Origin: Glebionis coronaria
Lineage: Eukaryota; Streptophyta; Magnoliopsida; Asterales; Asteraceae
Length of the DNA stretch: 64,000 bases
Direction: 5' to 3'
NCBI GenBank assembly: GCA_025667525.1
Contig: CM046875.1
Span: forward strand, 530,497,079 to 530,561,078
In this document: one piece after another, positions 35,391 to 47,600 of the stretch
Numbering within the stretch: the stretch's first letter is position 1
Layout: the number at the start of each line of letters is the position of its first letter
The notes under the pieces: generated by a model
The model's database searches: none
Told to the model about the DNA's origin: nothing
What the model saw: only the letters and a program-made list of their open reading frames with translations
Translations under genes and position numbers: made by a program

Positions 35391-35514
35391 GGTTTATGAA
35401 TAAAGTTATGGTTTTAGGCTTTTAGCTAATGAGTTACGTTTTAAAGATTAGGAAATTAGTAAGTTATCTTTTTTTTGTAGTTTATTAATTTGATTTTCCA
35501 AAAGTAAATTAAAA

Positions 35515-35600
35515 TATCCGCCTTGGTTTAATGGTCGAGGCGTTCGCCTGTGGACATGGCAACCCACGTTCGAACCGTGTAGGGTACAAATTTTTTAAAA
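35515..35600 (+). ncRNA. tRNA-like sequence near the Helitron 5' end
   Basis: An A box TGGTTTAATGG fits TRGYNNARNNG exactly. A B box GTTCGAACC and a T-run (35584-35590) follow. A D-arm (cttg/cgag stem) and T-arm (cacg-ttcgaac-cgtg) can be drawn, plus a weak 5-bp acceptor stem (tatcc/gggta). The anticodon arm does not fold normally, so it is a tRNA pseudogene or SINE head rather than a working tRNA. It sits about 110-190 bp inside the Helitron 5' terminus, antisense to it. Confidence 0.45.
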
Positions 35601-35705
35601 GTTTTATAAAAATCAAAAATTGTAAAATTAATAAAATAATAATAATAATGAGAAGTGATGACGTGGATATGATGTGGCATACCCCTCTTGTTATATATAA
35701 TGTAA

Positions 35706-35708
<3 letters not shown>

Positions 35709-35743
<35 letters not shown>
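35709..35743. repeat. (TA)n tract, right target flank of Helitron E
   Basis: Continuation of the TA run at 26443-26490. The base next to the Helitron 5' end (T on plus, A on minus) gives the A/T insertion site expected for Helitrons. Confidence 0.9.
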
Positions 35744-35748
<5 letters not shown>

Positions 35749-37601
35749 GGGTTTGTTATAGTTTATGAAAATTACATTTAGTCCCTCGATTATAGTCCAA
35801 AACTTTATTAAATCACATCTTTAATCCAAAAGTTTATCAAATCACATTTTTCATACAAAAAGTTTTATAATATAATTATTTAACATAAATAAAGTTTATT
35901 TTAAGTATGATTATCCTAGTGGGCTTTAGGAAGCATTAGTGGGCTTAATGGGCTCCTAGTTTCTATAGGGCTTACATAGTGGGCTTAATGGGCCTAACTA
36001 TATTAACACTATTCATTGGGCCTTAAAATCCATTAAGGTAACTAGTTAACATGTTCTAGTAGTAACCTAGATCTAATGATTTCTAGGCTTATAACAATAT
36101 TTCAAAGTTATTCATCACACTAAAAATGAGGGTAAACCCCACGTCTAGATTTATATATATGTATAGGTTTTGTGATTTTTAGTTTAGCATGTTCATGAGG
36201 TTGTGTTCACCATAGTTAACAAGATTTTTCATCCCACAAAGTGGTACATCATTTTATGCCGTGACCTACTATGGTCTAGGTTTTCTTAGATTTGTTTTTA
36301 GGTTAAGTTTCTACTAGAGATATGTATATATGTTCAAGTGTATGATAATGAAAGTATATAGAAAAAGGTAAGTTTCATTATACTTACTTGTTAGATAGTT
36401 CTAGGAGTGAATAAGTGAACTAGTAGTAGCTTGGACTTGTTTTCAACAATGGTGGTTGCCTATAACAAATCCTAGCCGTGACCTTTAAGCTTTGTGAATA
36501 CACTTGGAGTTGTCTTGGAGATCAAGCTTGTTGTAGGAGTAACAATGATTGGAATTTAGATGAAAGAGACATGGATTTTCTAGTAAATGAAGTAGTAAAT
36601 GAGTGTTGAAGGATTTTTGGTGGAGAACCAATATATGCCATGAGTTTTGAGAGAGAGATGTGAGGATAGTTCAAGTGTTTTATGTTTGTGTGTTTCAATC
36701 TTGGGGATATTCAGATATATTAGGATTTAGAAGAGATCATGTGTATCTATTTCTAGTACTATGAATCTTGGATTGTATCTTCCTAAGATATGGAAGATAT
36801 AAGTTGGATATGAAAGTACAATACCCTATTTGGCAAACATGGACTTCCCATTTGCTTCCTTGTTGATGCCTTGTGTTTGCAAAGGTCAAAGGGGGACAAA
36901 AATTACATGTATAGTGTATTGTGTATGGTGTAAGTATGGAGTGTGTAAGTAACATAATACTTAGCATAGTGTGCATAGGATTAATGTTTGAGGTTTCTTG
37001 TATGTTTACAAGTGATTATGGATGTGTAAGTGTCCATATACACGACTAGTGTATGTATTTTTGGGTAAAAATGTGTTGACTTGTATCAAATTGGGAGTTA
37101 ATATTAGTCCATGTATTATAGTGTAGGTATTTGTAAGGTTTCTAGGTATTTTGGTTAAATCTTTAGATCACTTGGTGAAAATATATAATGAGTATATCAT
37201 TATAATTATTTTACTTGAACAAAATAAATAAATGACAATGTGTAATAATAGACATTATTTTGAAGTGATAGGTGTTTGTTCATAGTATGAGGTATATGTA
37301 AATATATACATATAAATATAAATCCAAGTACTTAATAAATTAAGTAAATAGTGTTACAGTTTATCAAAAGTGTGTAGTGAGGTGGTGAGTCCTTGTTCAA
37401 TCATGTGGCCAGTCAATTGCCAACGTAGTCAGTAAAGACTAAAGGTTCATATAAATGTACAAATAAATATGAAATAATAGTATGACAAAAAGGATATGAT
37501 TATTAATAAGTCATATAAAAGTAGAATTTTATAGATTCCAAAAATAAAGAGTACAACAGTTGACGAAGTCAATAAGATAAAATCAGAGGTTTTACAGCTT
37601 A

Positions 37602-38586
37602 GTAATCATAAAAGTGATTAGCCTTAAAACTCACTTTTGTCAAATGTAACAAAATATTTTTAATAAACTTTGTTTTTAAGAAAATGTTTTATTAAAATGG
37701 AAATGTAAATTTGAATATGGCATATTCCAAATGCCATAAGAATATCCTTTGAAGGTTTAAACAGCCTCAGATATTTCAAATTTACTAAAAGACAAAAAGG
37801 AGCAGAGTCTACACTCCGCGGTTCCTTAAGTGCCTATGTGGTTCGCTATCGATAAAGAACCGCCTAGGTAGCTAAGGAACCATCCCCAGATAGCCGTTGG
37901 GATTTGTCTTCTATAAATAGTGGATCAAATTTGCATTTTAATTAACCCTTTTTGGACATCCCTTTCAGCCTTCTTTCCCCTATCTAATCCTAGTCATTTG
38001 TAAATGATCACTTAATGTGTTAAGTATGTTTACTTATGATTATACTCTTGATCTCCTTCTTTACCTTGTCCAAAGAGAAGATCACTCACACACTTGTGAT
38101 GTGATTAAAGATGAAGCTTTGATGAAGATCATCCTCTCCTAAAGATCTAGTCATGTTCATCATTTGTTTATTTGTGTCTTGTGTAGTTCCAATGTATTTG
38201 TGAATACTTGGATTAGTTGTGTTCATCCAAGCTATGTGTGAATACATAGATTAGAGTTGTGTAAATCCTTTGCATATGTGTGTGCTTGGATTTGTGTTGT
38301 GTAGATCCAAGCTACATGTGTGTACTTGGATATGTTTAGTTGAGTTGTAATAAGTTGTGTTAGTTCTCACTAAACTATAAAGTGATGTGGTTGTGTCTTG
38401 TGAGTTCTCAATAGACTATAAAGTGATGTGAAGTTGTGTTGTTTGAAGTTCTCACTTAGCTTCAAAGTGAAGAGTCGTGAAGATTGGTTCTAGCTTTGAT
38501 TAGAACTCGACATTTGTGCCGTAAAATAGTGAAGTAGGCAACGTTGTGAAGATTGGTTCTAGCTTTGGATTAGAACTCGACATCTA
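37602..38586 (+). repeat. Element F LTR, second segment (promoter part)
   Basis: The LTR resumes after element A. It includes a long nested inverted repeat: ggttccttaa (37820-37829) with ctaaggaacc (37872-37881), and inside it gcctatgtggttc with gaaccgcctaggta around the centre atcgat (37848-37853). A TATA box ctataaatag follows at 37911-37920. Downstream, 38190-38460 contains diverged short repeats (ttggat...gtgttg, ataaagtgatgtg). A unit beginning gtgaagattggttctagctt occurs at 38477 and 38546 (period about 69 bp), and a third copy lies beyond element C. Element C interrupts at 38587. Confidence 0.65.
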
Positions 38587-41100
38587 TGTCACACCCCACC
38601 ATGGCGGATTATGGGGCGCGACGTATGGATATCATCACAACAATAACGTGTCTATAGAGACAACTAAATGAAATGGAAATATCATAAATGGGTGACGCAA
38701 TGTAATGACAATATCACAAACAATGCAAGCGTCTAGGTAAGTAGGTAATAGGTCTACCCCTTACCAAAGACATACAAATACACACATCAACATATAGGTG
38801 TCCACAATGTATCACTTATTCAAACATAAAATAAAGGCTAAGAGGAAAGGGGGTTCCTCCAAATTCAATCCTAAGCCTCCAAAGCTAGCCACTCCTATTC
38901 TCACGCTTAACCACATTCTCACCTGAAAGAGACACTAAAACACATCAACAATAAAGTTGGTGAGAGTCATAGGTTTAGACTCTAACGCCAAATCAGTTAT
39001 CAGATGTGAATAGCAACTATCAATAAAAGAATATGGACATTGTGCTACAAACATGCATTAACAACAAACATTCAAGATTTAACCATCCACAACAATTCCA
39101 AGGCTCTCGGCCTTACCAAACACCACGGTCCCATAGGCGCTCATACACCTATGAACCAATCACAAGTCCCCGCCTTGTCAACATCCCCTTGGTATCATGT
39201 CAAACCACAATAACTAAGACGGTACGTGTCCCCCGATCCAAATCATAAACACAATCAGGAATCACATAGCAGTTAATCACATAAGTGTACACACAAGTCC
39301 ATCACAAACCATAAAAACACTCACAACATTATTTGCAAAACCATACAATGTCTCTTCCATCCCATCTGGAAGTCAAAATCATTAAAAGATATGGGACTAT
39401 GAAACTCACCTGAACAAGCTTCTTCAAGTATCCGCGCTCTAGCAAAATCTAAACACACAAACATATACAATCAAGACATGAACCACATACCAAAATGGCT
39501 CATCAATCTATGATGGATATTTAACCTTATCCTAAAACCTAACCCCATTTATACGCCATAATCATCTCATTACACCCCTCTATAAAGCCCTTAACTTAGT
39601 TTAGTTCATAACTCGTCTCATTAACATTTAACCCAATACAGTCCCGTTTTTCACACTCCGTATTATGAGCCAAACGCCCACCAAACCTAAACCACATTCC
39701 TTGCAATGAAATCCCCATAAAATTATATGTGTTGGCTAAAATCTCAGCCCTTGTCCAAACATCAAAGCTAATTTTAAGTCCCCGATATACAACTTATACT
39801 TTCGCCTATCCAGATTTTATCGATTTTGAACATATGAAAAGTTAGTTATGATCAGAGGGTCTTCCACTATCCCAATTTATTAGCCCTCTTCCATATATCT
39901 TATATAACATATAAACTAACTCTCATGTTCGTTTGAAAGTCCAATTGTACTCCTAAGTACCCTAACCACCTTAAAACATTAAATTAAACCCGACTGATTT
40001 CAAAACTATTTTGACGTTCGACTGTTGTAACCTGTTTTTGACCCACTTCATGCCCTCCAATTTATTCCTTGTTTTTTGAATTCAAAATCCAACTCAAATA
40101 CCTTTTCAGGGATACTTGGTTAGATTAATGAATGTTCATGAAACTCTAGATATGATCAAAACAATAAGCCTAAAATTCTGCCCAGTTTTTAATTACGAAT
40201 TTAATTAAACTAACCTAATTAATTACCCAACAATTAATTAGTTACATGCCCTAATTAATCTAGTCAATGTTTTATCATTAATTAACATATTTTATAATAA
40301 ACCCTAACCTAAATCCATCATATAATGATTAAGAATGAATTGAAAACAATTAAATTTAAAAGGGATTGAAGATTTTTACCTTAAGAATAATGGAAGACAA
40401 AAAAATATCAACAACCCTAAAAACCCAAAAAAAACGTCGACTCTTTGATTTATCCAGGGATTATGTGTTTTTTAACTTAGTTAACATCTTGTATAGTTAA
40501 AATACCAATCCTAACCCAAGTAAAGTTGCCATATATAATTCCCCTACTTTTTCTCTTTTTTTGCGTCACATAACCGATCTATAGCACTTTAATTTCGTTT
40601 TTTTTCTTTTTATTATTAATAATTGTATTAATAATATTACCTTAATTTTCCTTAATTTATTTCAGCTAGTCAAATTTACACGTATACCGTAAAAGACGTA
40701 AAATATACAGTTTTATAAAAACTCTTGAAATATGAAATAAACTAATTAACTAAGTCCTAAATGACTTAAAACCATCCCGAAAAATACTCCCGTGACTAAT
40801 TACCTCATCCGAGACCTCTAAATGCTAAACCTTAAATCGTAAAAATACGATTTTCTATAATACATATACGTATACGTAAAACCACTAAATAACACCATCT
40901 TATTTCATATCCACTATTATGTGAGCTCATGAACATGAAAACATCACACATCGTTTCACTCACAAGGTACCCCGTACCTAAAAACGATGTCCAAACCACA
41001 CTCTATTCAAACCACATAACTCATAAACACATAAAGACACGCAATTCCACGAAATATGCACAAAATAATAGTGACGAACCTCAAAACTGTGGTTGTCACA
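38587..41100 (-). repeat. Element C left LTR (its 3' LTR, 2,514 bp)
   Basis: It matches the right LTR over its length, with many point differences and a few small indels; for example, the right copy has an extra aaagcctccaaaacctc-type segment near 63410. No coding region is seen. ORFs such as 39033-39248 are repeated in the other LTR but change freely. Confidence 0.88.
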
Positions 41101-41790
41101 TCACTCCATCCTAATAGAAATCTCGTCCCGAGATTTACTCCTTAGGATCAGTCACATCAATCAAAAAATCACATGAGGATACCTGTTCTAAACGAACTCC
41201 TCTCATTTACACGTGAACTTTAGTTCATGACTCAATTTACTAGATATATTAACCAAAAATATTTAACTTCATTCTCAAACTCTTAACCCACAGTCCATAA
41301 ATCTTAAAAATAACTCTTTGAAAATCAAAGACTCTAATTATCACAAATTCCGCATAACCGTATATGCAAATATGCATTCTCAAACCACATTTTCCAAATC
41401 ATAATGCATGAAATATATCATGTACACCACTTAATTCCCCAAATAATTCTATACCGATAAGCTATGGGTCCGATCTTTCCAAATATCATAAATGGACCTA
41501 CAAAACTCGACATCAACTTTTCCCTTTTTACCAAAACATACCTCCCGTTACTATGGGTGAAACTTCCTACATAACTTTGTCACTAAACTCTAGTGGTTTT
41601 CTCCTTTTCAACATTGCATCTCTTGTTGCCCTCATCCTTTCCACAAACATAATTACTACATTAGTAGTCTCTTTCACCAATTTTAGTCCACCATAAGGAC
41701 AACTCACCCTATCCTTCCATATAGTGCCTCAAATGGCATTCATCGACTTCTAGTATGATAACTATCATTATATGAAAATTCAGACATCGC
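41101..41790 (-). pseudogene. Degenerate gypsy integrase end of element C
   Basis: The minus strand in shifting frames shows, in gypsy order, YND.YH and PFEALYG (about 41720-41775), GLKLVKETTNVV and RATRDAMLKRRKPLEF, VSPIVTGGMFW (from the VSPWKGV.RFGK motif), and SSFVGPF.I..KIGPIA (about 41455-41510). Near the LTR the sequence ctcgggacgagatttct matches the common end of chromovirus pol. Stops and frameshifts abound. The identification rests on the order of several weak matches. Confidence 0.7.
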
Positions 41791-44301
41791 TAACGAGTTT
41801 TCCACCTCCCTCTAAATTAGTCACCCAAGCTCTCAAAATGACTCCTATACTTGTAGCAATTTCTCACTTCGTCCATCCATCTCTAATTAGCCGGATATAC
41901 TCATATCCAATCATGTTCATCCAATCCCTTTAGTCCGTACCCCAAACCACTTAAAAATCCAATTTCCTTACAAAAGTGACCTATGACGGTCTTTCACATA
42001 TTCATTAGTTAGTTCTGTCAACTACCATCCAAACCCATGCTACAACTACTTCCATTAAATTTGGATAGCTTATTAGTAGTACCCATACACTTCGTTTCTC
42101 ACTTTCCTCAATGAAAGATTTTTTAGTGATTCTTTATACTCAACTTACCCTTGAACATATTCAACTCTTTCTAAGACAATTAGCTACATTTCTTTCTTTA
42201 TATCTATACGATGTCTTACCTTCAAAGTCATAGTGCTCCTCGTCTCTTCTCAGTTAGACCATGCCCTTCGTCTCTCATGACACATCACATCTATAAATCC
42301 TCATCCCTTCGATTATCGATACTAAGCCTTCTAATCACACAGTATAGGTCAGTGCCATTCCCTTTTCTATACCACAACAATATTAGCCTGCCTTGTGCTT
42401 TATTCTACTCATTAGGCTTACCAAAGTTTTACCTTCGGTTCCTATCTCGACCTATTTCATTTATGATTTGCTTCTATCCACACTTCCTTCTTCTTCCTCA
42501 ACTCATGCCATACATCATGATGTGATGCTTCCCGTCTATCAAGTCGTCTGCACGCCAAAATTACCTAAGTAGCTTCACTTGTTTTCCTTACCACCAATAC
42601 TCCTACTCTATCCTAATAGGGATAGATTAGAGATTCTCATGATTCCACTTAGATCACACTCTCATCTAAAACCCATATTAATTTTCATTGTCTAAACTAA
42701 GCTATATTATAAATTCGTACATAGGTCTCATAATTCTCTTTTTGACATTGCACCTATCATGTGGTACTTCAATCATCAACTTCTAGGGATACTTGTTTCT
42801 ATCCTTTGAAGGTTCTCCCTAATTCCTTCACTATCATGTCTAACCAAAATTTTACACTCAATTCATCAACTCTATGGAAATCGTTAGTGCATTGGATAAT
42901 GCATAACTGTCTCTTCCAAAGATCCTTCATAAACACCCTTCACTAGACTCACCCTCTAATCACTTCTCCACGAACTTATTCAGATCAGCTTTACTACTCA
43001 TCCCTCGATATTGATTGCCACAGAATTCTATCTTTGTGTAGTTACTCGACTCCCTTTGTTACTTCCACGAGTTCTAAATCTCCCATGTTATGTAGTCACT
43101 CCATCGCGATCCATTGGTTCAGCTCTTTGTAACTCAACTGTGGTACTCGATATGTCATTCTTCTTCACGAACCATACAGAGATTCCCATCATAGTGCTTG
43201 TCGCCTTTCCAGTCCTTTCAACTTTTGTGACTCCTTCGAAATCTCTTGCATCCTTCTTGCAGCCGGCATGTAGTCCTTTCAGCTCCTTGCTTTACGATGT
43301 AGCTCTTCACGCACTCCTTCTCGTCTTCATCATGTTACCTAGGAACTTCACACTACGCAGTAGCTTCTAACTTCAACTCATCTACCATAATATTTCTAAA
43401 GGTACTTCAACCCCTCAATGGCTCACTCTTCCTTACTTGTTGTACTTCACCATTAATCAGCTTCCTACCAATCATTCTTTCACATCCATGTTTTTCTTCA
43501 CGTGTCTACTACTACCTTGCCTGCATAACTATACTAATTCCCTTGCGGGTTATTTGCCCAATATTTCTATTAGTAGAAACTTTCTACTTTACCCTCACAT
43601 CCGCTAGTACTTTCATCAATCTTCTAATGGTACTTCAACCAACTTCTCATAGCATGACATCTCGTTCCCACGACAAGCCAACTAACTTTACTTACTCCCT
43701 TATTCCCGTAACCAATCTAAGTTTCAAAACTCCACAAATCTTAATCATTTCTTCAACACAACCTTTAAACCAAAATACATCTCTCCATTCTAATATCTAA
43801 CCATAAGTAATACTACCCAACTCTATCCTCTCATCCTGACGTTTCCATAACCGCATAACTAAATCATGACGTGTACCAAAAGAATTCCAAACAATCGTGT
43901 CCCAAAATAAAATATAGGGTAAAACAAACCCTAGCCAAAACAACTAAAAACAAAACAATGTAATCCGAAAGATCAATAGAGTGTGCCAACAATGAAAAAT
44001 TAGACTCGTCACGATTAGTATTACCAAATTTCGATACCCTAGAAAATATTAAACTTTCGTCCCAATTAGTTACTTCTCATAAGAACCAAACTTCAATACT
44101 ACTAAAATCAATCATACTCATTTTTAACCATAAACTCATCTTTTATCTTCATTATTTTATCAAGGATATCAACTAGTTGGTATACTACAATCTTAATCTA
44201 ACCATTATCTTGTTTACTCATATTAAACTTATTTCGCTTGTTATTATGAAACCAATACATGTTTATAAAATATAGTGTTTTTTTCTTTCATTTTATTCTA
44301 T
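41791..44301. other. Decayed interior of element C, nothing identifiable
   Basis: This is about 2.5 kb in the place where integrase core, RNase H and RT of element C should lie. By eye I find no catalytic motif. The plus strand is C/T-rich with little G, consistent with a minus-strand gypsy pol that has lost C to T. ORFs such as 42211-42525 and 43011-43370 (plus) are probably chance. Confidence 0.4.
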
Positions 44302-44335
44302 ATTATTATTATTATTATTATTATTTTTTATTTTT
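44302..44335. repeat. (ATT)n tract at the 3' side of fragment L
   Basis: tattattattatt... then T-rich sequence. On the minus strand this is an (AAT)n run following the non-LTR gene fragment, so it could be its 3' tail. A matching tract lies at 59707-59740. Confidence 0.85.
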
Positions 44336-44624
44336 TTATTAAATCATCACTTTATTAAAATAATAAGATTTTACAAAAAATTAGTGGGAAGCCTAGAAAC
44401 AATTTGGGCTCCCACTCCTCTAGCAATAGCAAACACGGTCCTATTAAACATATAACGAGCACCACGTGAACCAATATCTTGAGTCATAGAGTATCTTCGG
44501 ATCCGCTTTAGTAAGTCCACAGCATCCTTCTCAAGTTCCCCGAAAGAAGAGAATGAGAAGGGGATAAAACCATATCCAATATCTGCACACTTAGCCTCAT
44601 ACTTGACACGTTTACGGTGTGCAG
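44336..44624 (-). pseudogene. Fragment L, 3' part: C-terminus of a non-LTR-type RT polyprotein
   Basis: The minus strand encodes RKRVKYEAKCADIGYGFIPF, SFSSFGELEKDAVDLLKRI, GSRGARYMFNRTVFAIARG and GAQIVSRLP, then a stop near 44371. Its frame continues from 58639 across element D: the codons on each side of the tgcag TSD join without a gap. A short A/T-rich 3' end and an (AAT)n run follow. In plants this block is part of a repetitive RT-associated gene family. I cannot give the family name with certainty. Confidence 0.7.
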
Positions 44625-47600
44625 TGATGAGATGGCATTTATACAGGATCTCATCGTTCTTTTCGGGCTTTAAATGCATTAAAATGTCATAAAATACCAT
44701 ATATATATGCTTGTGTTTGTTTACTTGTGTGTTTTAGGTATGGATATCGTGAAAAAGACAAAAGATCACAAGAAACAAGGAAAAACGGAGACGAGAAACG
44801 AAGCCGTACAAAGAACCGGGCCCTAGTTCATGATTTATCCAAGATAAACCCTTGAAGACTTGAAGATGTACAAGATTGATCCTCAAAATATGAAGAAATG
44901 ACACTTAAAACCCTTGTATATTCATAATTACAAGTTTGGTCCCTTAAGTTTGTCAAAATTACAAATATGGTCCTTCAACTTTGAAGAATTGGCAAGATTA
45001 GTACCTCATCAATTCTAATTTGTCAAATATGGTCCCTCATGAAGTCAAAGATACTATGAAGACCTTTGAAGATCAATAATGTCCAAAATCAGTCCCTCAA
45101 ATATTCAAACATGGCAAAAATAACCCTTGATTACCTTTTGCAAAAGTTTTGTGGCCAATGTGTGAAAATCATAAGTTTATTAACAAAGGAAAACCAAGTT
45201 TGTGGCTGAAAAACGTTTTATACAACCTTTGCCAAAACACAAGGACTACTAATGTCATTTCCCAAATTTCAAATGACACAAACACGCGCCAAACACCTTT
45301 TTCCTACAAAAACGGATCAAAAGTTACTACTATTCACCATGAAGAACCCAGTAACTCCCACCACTTAAACAAAGGGTAAACTATAATTACCCTTACCCAC
45401 GATTGATTCACACATGCAGAAACCCACCCCACACCCAAAACCCTCACCTCCACTCACCAAAAGGCCCCACACTCAAGGACGTCCACCCATCACATCACAA
45501 CTTAGCCTCCAAGGAATGCCAGGTGTCAAAATCAACAGCCCACACTCAATGCTTAACTAGAAAGCTAAAATGAACGATTTGGATGCATTTGGACAGCTCA
45601 ATATCAAAATTCGTCTAGAAGATTCAAGGGCATTTTAGGGACTTCATAGCTAGGGTTTTCTCATTGTAATCTCAGCCCTTGTGGCCTATATAAGGACTCC
45701 TCAACTTGTGAGAGAGCCTTGTTCCAGTTTTACCTTTTAAACATTGTAATTCCTTTTTAAAATTTATAAAAGTTGGTATTTTGAGAAAATTGTAATTCCT
45801 TTTTTATGTTTTTGAAAGTTGGTGTTGTTTAATGGTAATTCTGAGTTCCATTTGATGTTACAAGTGTGCTTGAATCATTTGGTTCAAGGACGTTTATGTT
45901 TGGTAAGGTTTTCAAGTTTGAAAAAAAGCTTGAAAAGTGGTTACTGATTTTGCTATTTTTGTTGTACTAATCCTTAACCAAAAGCTATAAGCTCTTACAA
46001 GCTTGTTGACACCAAGCTTGTAAAGGGATTGGAGCCTTTGGTTGGGCTGTTTATTCATTGTGTTGAAGAAATCAAGCCCTTGAGTTTCTGCTTTGAAACA
46101 TCAACCAAGGCAGTCATTCATCTTTCTTGTTGAAGTACCTTGGTCTTGTTCTAGTTGTTGAACAAGGTCCAAGGAGCATTGCTGGTCCTCCTAGGATGTT
46201 GTGGAGGACAGGTATAAACTCTTGTTAAGATTCCTCTAAAAAATCACATGATATTGTCTGATTTGTGTTTTGCTATGTGATTTGGTGATTTTGTGTTTGT
46301 GCTTTGTGTTTTATGGTTGGTATCTGTTAGTTGTCACCTAGTGTAGCTATTTGATCAATAAAATCAGTAGGTTGTTTGAAGGATTAAGAAGTTTGTTTGA
46401 AAAGTGCTTAATAAAGGAATGTTTAGGATTACTAGTTCAATAGGCCTTGTGGCCTTATGCCCTTGGTTCTTAGGGTTTGGGAAGTCTAAACAAGTCATAA
46501 TATACAAGTTTTAGTCATTGGTTAAGTTTCTGAAAGTTTAGAAAAAGGATTTCAAGTTTTGCAAAAATCTGATAAAAAGTGTTTTGGAATTGGTCAAACA
46601 CATCAGATCCAATAACTTCTTTGTTAGTTGGATCTAAGGGCTGAAATCAGGTTTGGGAATAGTTTAGGTGATAAGCTATCTATTGGTTATCTGGTTGTTG
46701 AATTTGGTGACTTATTGAGTGTGCTATAGCTTATCAAAGTTGGCTGAAGTGGTCATTTGCATCAGCAAAGTGACCACCTCATTTTGTGCTTGCATTTGTG
46801 ATTCTAGTGTATGCCTTGTGGTTTGGTTGCTTGGATCTTGTTTATGTGCTGCTTGTGAGGATATTTGGCTATTTGGTTTGCTTTGTTGCTAGCTTATAAG
46901 CTTACTTGCTTATTAGCTTATTTGTGCCAAAACTCATCAAGTCTACCCAACTGGTAGACCTTAATTCACAAGGTTTCTACTCAAGCCTTGACCAGCAGGT
47001 TGAAAACAAAGTTTTAACGCTTCATTAAGTCTGTCAACACCCAAAATTGTACTTTTCAGCGTTTGAATTACGCTTGTCAGCGTTTGACTTAGGGTCAAAC
47101 TTGGTCAATTGGCTTATTTTTGAGAACTGCTTTTTGGTTCATGCAACAACTTGGCTTTTGTAATAGAAATCATTTTTCTTAGCTTAATAACAAGTCTGGA
47201 AGGTTATAAGTCTTTTGGTTGAGCTTTTGCTAGAAAACTAGCTTATTTGGCTTTTTCAGCCAGCTTATTGGTTCTTATAGCTTATTTTACTTGGCTTTTT
47301 GTGATTTTCTTGATTGATTAATCTTAGTTAAGCTATTTGTGAGCTTTTGCAACAAACCAGAGCTTCTGAAACCCCCTAGAACTCTAACCCGACTATTTTG
47401 TCGTTTAGTGGATTTCTATTTTGCTTATTTCTGGCTTATTGAGTGAGCTTTTTCAAAATTTCTTTTCACGGATCTCTTAGGCATCTCAAAAGAAGGTTGA
47501 GTGTTTAATCAGAGCTTATGGCGTTGGCTTATTGCTTAATGGGCTTATTGGCCCAATAAGAATAAGTTGTTTGTTATTTAAGCTGTGATAAGCTCATTTT

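Larger units (their letters stand above)
26491..35708 (-). mobile_element. Element E: non-autonomous Helitron (9.2 kb) carrying gene fragments
   Basis: The interval is the part of A's right LTR that is absent from the left one. Read on the minus strand it starts TCTTTACATTATATATAA (35708 downward) and ends ...GCCACTAG at 26491, which gives the canonical Helitron 5' TC and 3' CTRR. An 8-bp hairpin (26502-26520) lies 11 bp from the 3' end. It is inserted between A and T of a TA run and has no TSD, as Helitrons do. No Rep/helicase ORF is present. It contains fragments of SAM synthetase and a receptor-like kinase, other exon-like segments, a Stowaway MITE and a tRNA-like sequence. Confidence 0.82.
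1711..37596 (-). mobile_element. Element A: Ty3/gypsy (chromovirus-type) LTR retrotransposon with nested insertions
   Basis: The element begins TGTGACACCC and ends GGTTTTACA. It is flanked by the perfect 5-bp TSD gctta (1706-1710, 37597-37601). Its coding strand is minus: the right LTR (25139-37596) is the 5' LTR, the interior is 18911-25138, and the left LTR (1711-18910) is the 3' LTR. Domain order from the 5' end is leader with iMet-type primer site, upstream ORF, gag, protease, RT, RNase H, integrase, and a chromodomain-like tail. PR-RT-RH-IN is gypsy order. The tail ([16 protein letters not shown]) is the type seen in Tekay/Del-like chromoviruses. Many stops and frameshifts make it non-autonomous now. 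Element B lies in its left LTR and Helitron E in its right LTR. Confidence 0.9.
25139..37596 (-). repeat. Element A right LTR (its 5' LTR), split by Helitron E
   Basis: The LTR occupies 25139-26490 and 35709-37596, about 3.2 kb without the Helitron. Its sequence tracks the left LTR: start TGTGACGCCCC, cctcagtagtac site intact (no element B), and end ggttttaca. Differences from the left copy are many by eye, so A inserted much earlier than B. The long ORFs around 36737 are shared with the left LTR but not conserved as coding. Confidence 0.85.

Noticed and set aside
38190..38580. CRISPR-like repeats
   Set aside because: The repeats are diverged, directly adjacent and lie in a plant LTR; there are no uniform spacers.
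42211..42525. Plus-strand ORF of 104 codons in element C
   Set aside because: It is C/T-rich, in the antisense of a decayed pol region, with no recognisable protein features.
45149..45379. ORF repeated at 55260-55490
   Set aside because: It is LTR sequence of element D. The copies are alike because LTRs are alike, and there is no domain or context for a gene.
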